Positions 1 to 6,177 of a stretch of DNA of 6,328 bases are shown here, in pieces. This DNA comes from an uncultured Methylophaga sp. (GTDB lineage: Bacteria; Pseudomonadota; Gammaproteobacteria; Nitrosococcales; Methylophagaceae): NCBI GenBank assembly GCA_947631375.1, contig CANRLD010000105.1, forward strand, positions 1 through 6,328, read 5' to 3'. The notes beneath the pieces were generated by a model. It saw only the letters and a list, made by a program, of their open reading frames with translations. It ran no database searches and was not told the DNA's origin. Every line of letters begins with the position of its first letter. Positions within the stretch are counted from its first letter, which is position 1. The translations under genes were made by a program, and so were the position numbers.

Positions 1-1595
1 TTGCCACCTTCCATAATCAGTCGTCCCATCGCTTCAGATACTGGCATCACCTGGTAAATGCCAACCCGACCTTTATACCCGTCGGTGCAATGTTCGCAAC
101 CGGCCGCGCGATAAATCTTGAAATCAGTCGCAATTTGTTGCGGACTGTAACCTTCTTCAATCAAGGTTTCTTTTGGCAGAGGATCGACCACTTTACAGTG
201 CTGACAGAGTCTGCGTGCCAGGCGCTGGGCAATAATTAGACTGACTGCAGAAGCAATGTTGAAGGCAGGCACCCCCATATTTGCCAGTCGCGTCAGCGTT
301 TGCGGCGCATCATTGGTATGCAGTGTTGAAAACACCATATGGCCGGTTTGCGCGGCTTTGATTGCAATTTCAGCCGTTTCCAGATCACGAATTTCCCCCA
401 CCATGATCACATCGGGATCCTGACGTAAAAAAGCCCTTAAACATTCGGTAAATCCCAGGCCGATTTGTGGGTGGACATTAACTTGATTGATTCCCGGAAG
501 ATTGATTTCTGCCGGATCTTCGGCAGTAGAAATATTACGATCATCGGTATTCAGAATATTCAGCGCGGTGTATAGCGAAACAGTTTTACCGCTTCCGGTC
601 GGCCCGGTAACGAGAATCATGCCGTAAGGCCGGTGCATGGCTTCCAGGAATATTTTCTTCTGATCTTCTTCGTAGCCCAGCGCATCAATACCCATCTGGG
701 CACTCGTCGGATCGAGGATCCGCAAAACAATTTTTTCGCCAAACAGCGTTGGGCAGGTACTTACGCGAAAATCTATCGCTTTTGACTTGGAGACTTTCAG
801 TCGCATCCTGCCATCCTGTGGTACACGTCGTTCAGCAATATTCATCCGCGACAAGACTTTCAGACGAGCAGCAATTCGTCCACCCAAAGCAACCGGTGCA
901 GTTTTGGTTTCATGCAAAATACCGTCAATACGGATCCGCACGCGGTATTTCTTTTCATAAGGCTCAAAGTGAATATCCGATGCTCCTGCCTTGATTGCCT
1001 GAGTCAGAATGCCGTTGATAAAGCGAACAACCGGCGTGTCATCCACGTTTTTATCACCGAGTTCTGCGCCATGATCAATCTCGTCATCGGGGCCCAGATC
1101 AATATCATCAAGCTCGGCGTCATCAAAATCATCCAGCGCCTGGTTTTTATTATCCAGCGCTTTTTCGATGGTGTCCGACAGCTTTTGTTCATCAACCAGA
1201 ATCGGGAAGGTATTTAACGCGGTATTAAACTGAAACTCATCCAAAGCCTGCAGATTGCTTGGATCTGATACGGCGATATACAACCGTTTACCACGCTGAA
1301 ACAGCGGCAACGCGTTGTGCTGTCGAATCAGTTTCTCCTGAAACAGACTGGTCGGTGCCAGTTCCATGTTCATACTGTTAAGATCAAACAGCGGTACGCC
1401 AAACTCCTGGGATGCCAGAATGCCTATCGTCTCACTGCTGAGCAATTTATTATTGACCAGATAGGTGACGAAAGATTGAGAGGCCTGTTTCGCCGAGCTT
1501 TGGGCCGATTGTGCTTGCTCTTCCGTTAGCAAACCTTCACTCACAAGTCGTCGAGCAAGACCGCTTAGCCTGATAGGGGCTGTCATATTTGCCAT
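1..1595 (-). CDS. pilB: Type IV pilus assembly ATPase PilB (3' end outside window)
   Basis: Cytoplasmic hexameric ATPase of the GspE/PilB secretion family; it powers pilus extension by adding pilin subunits at the inner-membrane platform. The window encodes the first 531 residues; family members are about 560-570, so only the last 30-40 are missing. I see an N-terminal GSPII_E-type region (about residues 5-150), an acidic linker at 155-174 (12 of 20 residues D or E), then the ATPase core. The core has Walker A GPTGSGKT (331-338, Lys337), the Asp-box TAEDPAEI (Glu359), Walker B with IMVGEIRD (Glu401), and the His-box HTNDA (His426). Paired CxxC motifs at Cys464/467 and Cys500/503 are the zinc-binding tetracysteine typical of PilB. 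The ATG at 1595 is chosen as the first in-frame start; an AAGGAA lies 12 nt upstream, rather far, and an in-frame ATG at 1586 is an alternative. MshE and GspE are less likely given the close match to PilB-type motifs. The gene is divergent from lptM; pilC and pilD are not visible. Confidence 0.95.
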   Translation of the reverse strand, partial: MANMTAPIRLSGLARRLVSEGLLTEEQAQSAQSSAKQASQSFVTYLVNNKLLSSETIGILASQEFGVPLFDLNSMNMELAPTSLFQEKLIRQHNALPLFQRGKRLYIAVSDPSNLQALDEFQFNTALNTFPILVDEQKLSDTIEKALDNKNQALDDFDDAELDDIDLGPDDEIDHGAELGDKNVDDTPVVRFINGILTQAIKAGASDIHFEPYEKKYRVRIRIDGILHETKTAPVALGGRIAARLKVLSRMNIAERRVPQDGRMRLKVSKSKAIDFRVSTCPTLFGEKIVLRILDPTSAQMGIDALGYEEDQKKIFLEAMHRPYGMILVTGPTGSGKTVSLYTALNILNTDDRNISTAEDPAEINLPGINQVNVHPQIGLGFTECLRAFLRQDPDVIMVGEIRDLETAEIAIKAAQTGHMVFSTLHTNDAPQTLTRLANMGVPAFNIASAVSLIIAQRLARRLCQHCKVVDPLPKETLIEEGYSPQQIATDFKIYRAAGCEHCTDGYKGRVGIYQVMPVSEAMGRLIMEGG

Positions 1596-1627
1596 GACCG
1601 AATGCGATTCCTTGAATATAATGCTTA

Positions 1628-1647
1628 ACTATTAATTGTTTAATAGT
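1628..1647. repeat. AT-rich 8-bp inverted repeat, possible operator
   Basis: The arms ACTATTAA (1628-1635) and TTAATAGT (1640-1647) are perfect reverse complements around the 4-nt loop TTGT. The site lies 33 bp upstream of the pilB start codon in the divergent promoter region. It could be a dimeric regulator site or a weak hairpin in the pilB leader. AT-rich palindromes of this size also arise by chance, so function is inference. Confidence 0.35.
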
Positions 1648-1687
1648 ATGTAAGTTAACTGATAAATTCTAGTTTCCAAACGTGGGC

Positions 1688-1713
1688 TTGTCGCGGATAT
1701 TCCTGTGTATACT
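1688..1713 (+). promoter_or_regulatory. Candidate sigma-70 promoter for the lptM-lysA operon
   Basis: TATACT at 1708-1713 is a good -10 element (5 of 6 bases). A TTGTCG at 1688-1693 resembles a -35, but the spacer is only 14 nt instead of about 17, so the -35 call is weak. Transcription would begin near 1720, giving a leader of about 24 nt before the lptM ATG, which is a sensible length. The TATAAT at 1617-1622 is an upstream alternative. Confidence 0.35.
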
Positions 1714-1731
1714 GCCTGCCACTCAAGCATC

Positions 1732-1738
1732 GGGGAAG
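1732..1738 (+). promoter_or_regulatory. Ribosome binding site of lptM
   Basis: GGGGAAG lies 5 nt before the ATG at 1744 (7 nt counted from the GGGGA core). This supports translation of the short lipoprotein frame, which might otherwise be dismissed because of its length. Confidence 0.5.
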
Positions 1739-1743
1739 ACATC

Positions 1744-1872
1744 ATGCGAAAAATATCTGCCTGGAAGATCCTGGTATTGGTTTTATGTACGTTTGGACTA
1801 CTGGCGTCGTGTGGCCTGAAGGGTGATTTATATCTGCCTGAAGGTCAGGCTTCTACTATGAGGGTTGCTTAA
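1744..1872 (+). CDS. lptM: LptM-like small outer-membrane lipoprotein (YifL family)
   Basis: This 42-residue protein is a short lipoprotein. It has a positively charged N-terminus (MRKISAWK), a hydrophobic segment at about 9-21, and the lipobox LASC with the lipidated Cys at residue 23. The mature part begins CGLKGDLYLP, the C-G-x-K-G-x-L-Y-x-P pattern characteristic of YifL/LptM, and ends soon after. In E. coli LptM associates with the LptD/LptE lipopolysaccharide translocon and aids its oxidative assembly; that role is transferred here by family. A GGGGAAG ribosome site precedes the ATG. The stop is only 4 nt from the lysA ATG, and a similar gene sits just upstream of dapF or lysA in many gammaproteobacteria, which supports the call despite the small size. 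Cys15 lies in the signal peptide and is not the lipidation site. Confidence 0.88.
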   Translation: MRKISAWKILVLVLCTFGLLASCGLKGDLYLPEGQASTMRVA

Positions 1873-1876
1873 TCAC

Positions 1877-3130
1877 ATGCAAAGTTATTTCGTTCAAAAA
1901 AACGGCGAACTGCACGCAGAACAACAAGCATTAACAGCACTGGCAGCGCAGTATGGCACGCCAACCTATGTGTATTCCCGTGCCGCACTGGAGCAACACT
2001 GGAAAGCTTTTGATGATGCCTTTAGCCATTATCCACATCTGGTTTGTTATGCAGTCAAGGCCAACTCCAATCTGGCTGTGTTGAATGTGCTGGCACGTCT
2101 GGGTTCCGGCTTTGATATCGTTTCGGGTGGTGAGTTAGCACGCGTTATCGCTGCCGGTGGGCGGGCTGATAAAACGGTATTTTCGGGTGTTGGTAAAACC
2201 GTCGAGGAAATCCGCTATGCACTGGAGATTGGTATACGTTGCTTCAATGTTGAATCTGTCCCGGAATTACAACGCATTAGCGAGGTGGCGACTTCTCTTG
2301 GGAAGTTGGCTCCCGTTTCAATTCGGGTAAATCCGGATGTCGATGCGCAAACTCATCCCTATATTTCCACGGGTTTGAAAGAAAACAAATTTGGCATTGC
2401 CATAGAGGATGCGTTAGCGGTGTATCAGCAGGCAAGCCGATTGCCGAATCTGCAAATTGTCGGTGTGGATTGTCATATCGGCTCGCAACTGACATCGGTC
2501 TCGCCCTTTGTTGATGCCTTGAAGCGAGTATTAGTATTGGTTGATGCTCTGGCAGAACTGGGAATAGCGATCCAGCATCTGGATATTGGCGGTGGACTGG
2601 GGATTCGTTATCGGGATGAAACGCCGCCTACACCAGCGGAGTATGCCGCCGCAATACAGGCGTTATTGGTTGGTCGTGACGTGGAGATCCTGCTGGAACC
2701 GGGGCGGGCGATTGCAGGCAATGCCGGTATTTTGCTAACGAAAGTGGAATATATCAAAGCTGTAGAAGCGAAACACTTTGCCATTGTTGATGCGGCAATG
2801 AATGACTTGTTACGCCCGGCGCTCTATCAGTCATGGATGGCTATTGAAGCAGTCAAACCGCGGACAGATGAAGCGGAGTATGATTTTGATATTGTCGGGC
2901 CGGTATGTGAAACCGGCGATTTCTTAGGTAAGGATCGCCGACTGGCACTGCAAAGTGGCGATTTATTGGCGATTCGTTCGGCCGGGGCGTATGGTTTTAC
3001 CATGAGCTCAAACTATAACTCGCGTCCGCGTGCGGCTGAAATCATGGTTGATGGTGCAACCATGCATGTTGCACGGCAACGCGAAACAGTTGAAAGCCTG
3101 TTTGCAGGCGAGCAGATCCTGCAGGATTAA
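1877..3130 (+). CDS. lysA: Diaminopimelate decarboxylase
   Basis: This PLP enzyme decarboxylates meso-diaminopimelate to L-lysine, the last step of lysine synthesis, in the cytoplasm. The 417 residues match the usual family length. It is a fold-type III (alanine racemase-like) enzyme: an N-terminal TIM barrel with the PLP Schiff-base Lys61 in YAVKANSN, the CHIGSQ motif (His200), the glycine-rich phosphate loop GGGLG (from 238) and EPGR (274-277). The C-terminal beta domain carries GPVCETGD (Cys344, Glu345), which supplies active-site residues across the dimer, and AYGFTMSSNYNSRPR, in which Tyr372 is the PLP-contacting tyrosine. The ATG at 1877 is chosen because MQSYFVQKNGEL matches the start of family members. 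An in-frame TTG at 1865 would add four residues and overlap lptM; it lacks a suitably spaced ribosome site. GAGG at 1860-1863 is 13 nt from the ATG, so translation may be partly coupled to lptM. All key residues are present. Confidence 0.97.
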   Translation: MQSYFVQKNGELHAEQQALTALAAQYGTPTYVYSRAALEQHWKAFDDAFSHYPHLVCYAVKANSNLAVLNVLARLGSGFDIVSGGELARVIAAGGRADKTVFSGVGKTVEEIRYALEIGIRCFNVESVPELQRISEVATSLGKLAPVSIRVNPDVDAQTHPYISTGLKENKFGIAIEDALAVYQQASRLPNLQIVGVDCHIGSQLTSVSPFVDALKRVLVLVDALAELGIAIQHLDIGGGLGIRYRDETPPTPAEYAAAIQALLVGRDVEILLEPGRAIAGNAGILLTKVEYIKAVEAKHFAIVDAAMNDLLRPALYQSWMAIEAVKPRTDEAEYDFDIVGPVCETGDFLGKDRRLALQSGDLLAIRSAGAYGFTMSSNYNSRPRAAEIMVDGATMHVARQRETVESLFAGEQILQD

Positions 3131-3134
3131 CACC

Positions 3135-3983
3135 ATGTTGAAATTCAGCAAAATGCACGGGCTCGGCAATGATTTTGTGGTTATCAATGCCATCAGCCAG
3201 TCCGTGCAGCTGACGACCAGGCAAATCCGCTTTATTGCTGATCGACATATCGGCATCGGCTGTGATCAGCTGTTACTGGTAGAAAAAAGTGAACGGGATG
3301 ATGCCGACTTTCGCTATCGGATCTTCAATGCGGATGGCGGTGAAGTGGCACAATGTGGCAATGGTGCTCGTTGTTTTGCCAGATATCTGCGTGATAACGG
3401 CTTAACGGATAAAGACACCATTGCCGTGGAAACCGCCTCCGGCATTATTTATCCAACATTACAGGCAGACGGCCAAGTTTGCGTCGATATGGGAAAGCCA
3501 CAGTTTTTACCGCAGCAAATCCCTTTTCAGGTTACTGAGCAAAGTAATACCTATATGCTGGTCGTTGAACCAGGGCATCAGGTAGAAATCGCTGCGTTAT
3601 CCATGGGCAATCCGCATGCGGTCCTGTTGGTGGATGATATTAGCAAAGCCCCGGTCGCCGAGTTGGGCGCGAAAATAGAAAATCATGCCCAGTTTCCTCA
3701 GCGGGTTAATGTCGGTTTTATGCAGCTGGTGGATCATGAACATATCAGGTTACGGGTTTATGAGCGCGGCTCAGCAGAAACCAGTGCTTGTGGCACCGGA
3801 GCCTGCGCAGCAGTTGTCAGTGGTATTCGTCGTGGTTTACTGGCACGACAAGTCACTGTGTTATTGCAGGGAGGCAGTCTGGAAATAAGTTGGCCTGACG
3901 AACAGTCCTCTGTCTGGATGACGGGGCCAGCACAACATGTGTTTGATGGAGAAATTGCGTGGGCAACCCTCAACAGTCTATAA
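3135..3983 (+). CDS. dapF: Diaminopimelate epimerase
   Basis: DapF is a PLP-independent epimerase that converts LL-diaminopimelate to meso-diaminopimelate, which feeds both peptidoglycan and LysA. The 282 residues are close to the 274 of E. coli. It has two pseudo-symmetric halves, each with a catalytic cysteine: Cys74 in GGEVAQCGNGARC and Cys219 in SAETSACGTGAC. The N-terminal MHGLGNDFV and the GNPHAV segment (from 158) are family signatures. The ATG at 3135 is preceded by AGGA at 3123-3126, 8 nt away, and gives the standard N-terminus MLKFSKMHGLGNDF. A longer frame opening inside lysA is not credible. It begins 4 nt after the lysA stop and its 3' end overlaps the next gene by 25 nt, so it is within a tight operon. 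No residues look degraded. Confidence 0.97.
   Translation: MLKFSKMHGLGNDFVVINAISQSVQLTTRQIRFIADRHIGIGCDQLLLVEKSERDDADFRYRIFNADGGEVAQCGNGARCFARYLRDNGLTDKDTIAVETASGIIYPTLQADGQVCVDMGKPQFLPQQIPFQVTEQSNTYMLVVEPGHQVEIAALSMGNPHAVLLVDDISKAPVAELGAKIENHAQFPQRVNVGFMQLVDHEHIRLRVYERGSAETSACGTGACAAVVSGIRRGLLARQVTVLLQGGSLEISWPDEQSSVWMTGPAQHVFDGEIAWATLNSL
3948..3952 (+). promoter_or_regulatory. Ribosome binding site deciding the GTG start of the DUF484 gene
   Basis: GGAGA sits 6 nt before the GTG at 3959, inside the last codons of dapF. It supports the non-ATG start and the 25-nt overlap; no nearby in-frame ATG gives a complete N-terminal DUF484 motif. Confidence 0.6.
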
Positions 3984-4669
3984 ACGCTGATCAAGTCAGT
4001 GAGTTTTTACGTGAGCATCCCGATTTTCTGATCGGCCAGCCAGAACTGCTGGCCGAAATTGAGCTTGAGCAGTCACCCGCCGGCACGATATCGCTTGCCC
4101 AGAGACAACGCCAGCAATTGCGACAGAAAAATCAGCAACTGCATGAACAATTGCATGCGCTTATTGATAATGCACATAGCAACACTGCCTTGCAGCAACG
4201 CGTGCACCAGCTATGTCTGCGTTTGCTGGACTGTCAGGATCTACACAGTTTACTGACGGTGCTGCTGGAGCAGTTACAACAGGAGTTTTCAGCTGATGAA
4301 GTGGCATTGCGGTTGTTTTACACAGATGAGCAACAGGCCAAATTGCCACCAGTAAATGGCAATATTGCTGAATTACCTGCCGATGACAGTCAGCTCAAGG
4401 TATTTGATCATATTCTGGACAAGCAACAACCGGTTTGTGGCCGATTGACCAAAGCACAAAAACAATTATTGTTTGCTGAAAAAGCCGAAGAAATACATTC
4501 GGTTGCCTGTCTGCCGTTAGGTCATCAGCCGTGCGCGGGCTTATTGGCCATTGCCAGCCGTGATGCCAATCGTTTTCATGCCGATATGGGGACGGAATAT
4601 CTGAGTTTTCTCGGTGAAGTCTTTATGCGGCTGATGCGTCGCTTCTGCCATGGACACAATGGCAACTGA
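3959..4669 (+). CDS. DUF484 family protein (YigA-like)
   Basis: This 236-residue soluble protein belongs to the DUF484 family, found between dapF and xerC in many gammaproteobacteria (YigA in E. coli). I see the conserved N-terminal pattern VSEFLREHPDFL (13-24). A Gln-rich predicted coiled coil follows (about 47-70), then a GAF-like region (about 86-228) including VACLPLG, GLLAIASRDANRF and the helix GTEYLSFLGEVFMRL. The exact role is not established; GAF-like folds often bind small ligands or mediate dimerization, but no ligand can be inferred here. The GTG start at 3959 has GGAGA at 3948-3952 (6 nt spacing) and overlaps the end of dapF by 25 nt. Its end overlaps xerC by 11-20 nt. These overlaps suggest translational coupling. 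There are no signal peptide or membrane segments. Confidence 0.9.
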   Translation: MGNPQQSINADQVSEFLREHPDFLIGQPELLAEIELEQSPAGTISLAQRQRQQLRQKNQQLHEQLHALIDNAHSNTALQQRVHQLCLRLLDCQDLHSLLTVLLEQLQQEFSADEVALRLFYTDEQQAKLPPVNGNIAELPADDSQLKVFDHILDKQQPVCGRLTKAQKQLLFAEKAEEIHSVACLPLGHQPCAGLLAIASRDANRFHADMGTEYLSFLGEVFMRLMRRFCHGHNGN

Positions 4670-5567
4670 GTTATCAATACCGTTACAGGCGTTTCTGCAC
4701 TATCTGGCGCAGCAACGCCGGCTTTCGTCACATACCGTTCTTAACTACCAGCGTGATTGTCAGCAATTGGTGGTATTTTGCCAGCAGAACGCTTTCACGG
4801 ATTGGCAGCAATTAAAACCAGCGGATATCCGTTTGTTTGCTGCCCAACTGCATCGGAATGGGTTGGCTGCCCGCAGTATTCATCGGATGCTCTCAGCGGT
4901 TCGCAGTTTCTACCGCTATTTACTTAATGAAGGCCTGGTCGATCACAACCCGGCACAATCGGTTCAGGCGCCCAAGGCGGAAAAACGCCTGCCGAAAACA
5001 CTCGATGTCGATCAGATGAATGCTTTGCTCGACAGCACCGTGACCGATACTTTTGTCGGCTGCCGGGATCGCGCAATGATGGAGTTATTCTATTCATCGG
5101 GCCTGCGGCTGGCCGAGCTGGCAGCGCTGGATTTACGTGATATCGATTTTGCTCAGCAGCTGGTGCATGTTGTAGCGGGTAAAGGTGACAAGGACAGAAT
5201 TTTGCCGATAGGCAACAAGGCAATCGAAGCCCTGAAAGTCTGGCTGGATAAGCGTGATCAGAGCGGGTTGTATCAGCAGCAGGCACTGTTTACCACGCAG
5301 CAAGGCCGACGGCTGGGAGTGCGCTCAATCCAGAAACGTCTGGCATTCTGGGGGAAAAAGCATGGTATTTCGGAACATGTCCATCCACACCGGTTAAGGC
5401 ATGCCTTTGCGTCCCACATGTTGGAATCCAGCAGTGACTTGCGTGCGGTACAGGAATTGCTGGGCCACTCGGATATCAGCACCACGCAAGTGTATACCCA
5501 TCTCGACTTTCAACATCTGGCGAAGGTTTATGATGCCGCGCATCCTCGGGCAAAGAAGCGTTCTTGA
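4650..5567 (+). CDS. xerC: Tyrosine recombinase XerC
   Basis: XerC, with XerD, resolves chromosome dimers at dif during cell division. The 305 residues match the family (about 300). The N-terminal SAM-like core-binding domain (about 9-100) contains LSSHTVLNYQRD. The catalytic domain carries the complete tyrosine-recombinase set: Arg153 (SSGLRLAE), Lys178 (AGKGDKDR), His247 and Arg250 (HPHRLRHAFASH), His273 (LLGHSDIS) and nucleophile Tyr282 (QVYTHLDF). The ending VYDAAHPRAKKR is typical of XerC and argues that the 3' end is native. XerC rather than XerD is supported by this C-terminus and by the dapF-DUF484 neighbourhood. Two ATGs are possible, 4650 and 4659 (302 residues); neither has a strong ribosome site, so the start is uncertain by three residues. 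It overlaps the DUF484 gene by 20 or 11 nt. It is the last gene seen in the operon and a repeat element starts 2 bp after its stop. Confidence 0.96.
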   Translation: MDTMATELSIPLQAFLHYLAQQRRLSSHTVLNYQRDCQQLVVFCQQNAFTDWQQLKPADIRLFAAQLHRNGLAARSIHRMLSAVRSFYRYLLNEGLVDHNPAQSVQAPKAEKRLPKTLDVDQMNALLDSTVTDTFVGCRDRAMMELFYSSGLRLAELAALDLRDIDFAQQLVHVVAGKGDKDRILPIGNKAIEALKVWLDKRDQSGLYQQQALFTTQQGRRLGVRSIQKRLAFWGKKHGISEHVHPHRLRHAFASHMLESSSDLRAVQELLGHSDISTTQVYTHLDFQHLAKVYDAAHPRAKKRS

Positions 5568-5569
5568 TA

Positions 5570-5646
5570 TTAATCACAGAGGCACAGAGGGCACGGAGGT
5601 TTAAAAGCGATTAAACCGCAGATTACGCAGATGGGCGCAGATTTTT
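5570..5646 (+). repeat. Left inverted arm of the foldback element
   Basis: The tip (5570-5598) matches the right tip (6225-6253) inverted at 27 of 29 positions. The inner core (5616-5646) is a perfect 31-base inverted match to 6178-6208. The segment between tip and core (5599-5615) is poorly conserved and differs by about one base in length. The tip holds three near-tandem copies of CACAGAG (5575, 5583, and CACGGAG at 5592). The core holds three CGCAGAT copies (5617, 5626, 5636); a fourth follows outside the matched arm at 5678. Confidence 0.85.
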
Positions 5647-5753
5647 AGATAGAAATTAAGACGGGATTTAGAAAGGGCGCAGATCTCAAAAGTTTCCCTT
5701 GAAGCTCTTTTTTCGGGGAACCGCAGGCCAACACAAGGGGTGCCTTGTCTTTT

Positions 5754-5789
5754 GGTTCGTTTTCTTTGGGCAAGCAAAGAAAATGAACT
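5754..5789. repeat. Long hairpin, 15-bp stem and 6-nt loop
   Basis: The arms 5754-5768 and 5775-5789 pair with 13 Watson-Crick and two G-T positions around the loop GGCAAG. The inner nine pairs (TTTTCTTTG with CAAAGAAAA) are perfect. A short stem CGCCT-TC-AGGCG at 5790-5801 abuts it directly, and the perfect palindrome TTAGCGCTAA follows at 5806-5815. Confidence 0.75.
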
Positions 5790-5858
5790 CGCCTTCAGGC
5801 GAAATTTAGCGCTAAGTGTCATTTCTCAAATTAAGGATTTATGTCGCTATCGCGAGTC

Positions 5859-5882
5859 AGGGGCTTGCGTGCCCAAGCCCCT
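5859..5882. repeat. GC-rich hairpin, 9-bp stem
   Basis: AGGGGCTTG (5859-5867) and CAAGCCCCT (5874-5882) are perfect reverse complements around a 6-nt loop. This is the most stable small hairpin in the element by inspection. No T-run follows on either strand, so it is not a standard intrinsic terminator. Confidence 0.75.
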
Positions 5883-5935
5883 AACAACCCAAGGGCACCT
5901 CTTGTGCTGGCCTGCGGCTCCACTGCGTTGCTCGA

Positions 5936-6068
5936 TTTATCTGGGGATTGGTCAAAACTCGCTACGCTCACAAATTTGTCTGGAACAAATTTGGACGACG
6001 AAGGCGCCCGAAGGGTGAGTGGCATGGATGCCGCGAATCAGACACTGACCAATCCTTATCCAGATAAA
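5936..6068. repeat. 19-bp inverted repeat with a 4-nt bulge
   Basis: TTTATCTGG (5936-5944) followed directly by GGATTGGTCA (5945-5954) is matched in inverse by TGACCAATCC (6046-6055), then TTAT as an extra 4 bases, then CCAGATAAA (6060-6068). All 19 paired positions are identical. The enclosed 91 bases contain the hairpin at 5971-5993 and the palindrome GGCATGGATGCC (6021-6032). Confidence 0.75.
5971..5993. repeat. Perfect 9-bp hairpin with 5-nt loop
   Basis: CAAATTTGT (5971-5979) and ACAAATTTG (5985-5993) pair fully around CTGGA. It sits inside the larger inverted repeat 5936-6068. Confidence 0.7.
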
Positions 6069-6113
6069 CCTGCGCTACTCGCCAGCACAAAAGGGGATTA
6101 GGGCGGAGCCTCT

Positions 6114-6133
6114 GAGATATGTGCCCGTATCTC
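6114..6133. repeat. Small hairpin, 6-bp stem
   Basis: GAGATA (6114-6119) pairs with TATCTC (6128-6133), with one further T-G pair inside. It lies between the internal repeats and the right arm. It is short enough to be fortuitous. Confidence 0.4.
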
Positions 6134-6177
6134 TGTTCCTTTTTCCCGAATATTATTCAGATTTATATTTCTTTTAA

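Larger units (their letters stand above)
1596..1743. promoter_or_regulatory. Divergent intergenic region between pilB and lptM
   Basis: This 148-bp AT-rich stretch must hold the promoters for pilB (leftward) and the lptM-lysA operon (rightward). On the plus strand a perfect TATAAT lies at 1617-1622, but without a good -35 at normal spacing. On the minus strand AATATA at 1615-1620 reads as a TATATT -10 for pilB, though it would give a leader of only about 10 nt. The hexamer TTAACT occurs at 1625-1630 and 1655-1660, 30 bp apart, the second inside the palindrome AGTTAACT (1653-1660). I find no convincing sigma-54 site (TGGC-N-TTGC spacing absent). Regulation cannot be assigned further from sequence. 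Confidence 0.55.
5717..5921. repeat. Imperfect 31-bp inverted repeat enclosing two hairpins
   Basis: The arms at 5717-5747 and 5890-5921 are reverse complements at about 28 of 31 positions with a single one-base gap. They share GGNNCCGCAGGCC-like and CAAGG-type blocks. The intervening 142 bases contain hairpins at 5754-5789, 5790-5801 and 5859-5882, so a transcript could fold as a multi-branched structure closed by this long stem. Confidence 0.7.

Noticed and set aside
749..1529. Several plus- and minus-strand frames over pilB
   Set aside because: They overlap the strongly supported pilB reading frame and show no family features.
1596..1743. Sigma-54 promoter for pilB
   Set aside because: A TGGCAGG on the minus strand is not followed by the needed TTGC-type element at the right spacing.
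1865..1876. TTG start for lysA
   Set aside because: It overlaps lptM, lacks a spaced ribosome site and adds residues absent from the family; the ATG at 1877 fits better.
3030..3134. Upstream extension of dapF into lysA
   Set aside because: It would add 35 residues not found in the family. The ATG at 3135 has a ribosome site and the standard N-terminus.
5570..5684. CRISPR array from the regularly spaced CACAGAG/CGCAGAT repeats
   Set aside because: The units are about 7 nt with 1-3 nt between most copies, far too short for CRISPR repeats and spacers, and no cas gene is present.
5601..6025. Minus-strand open frames of 64-73 codons in the element
   Set aside because: They include the inverted-repeat sequence itself, have no recognizable domain and no ribosome site.
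5740..6101. Open frames of 86-92 codons on the plus strand within the foldback element
   Set aside because: They cross several hairpins, match no family I know, lack ribosome sites and overlap each other in different frames. They are better explained as chance frames in repeat sequence.
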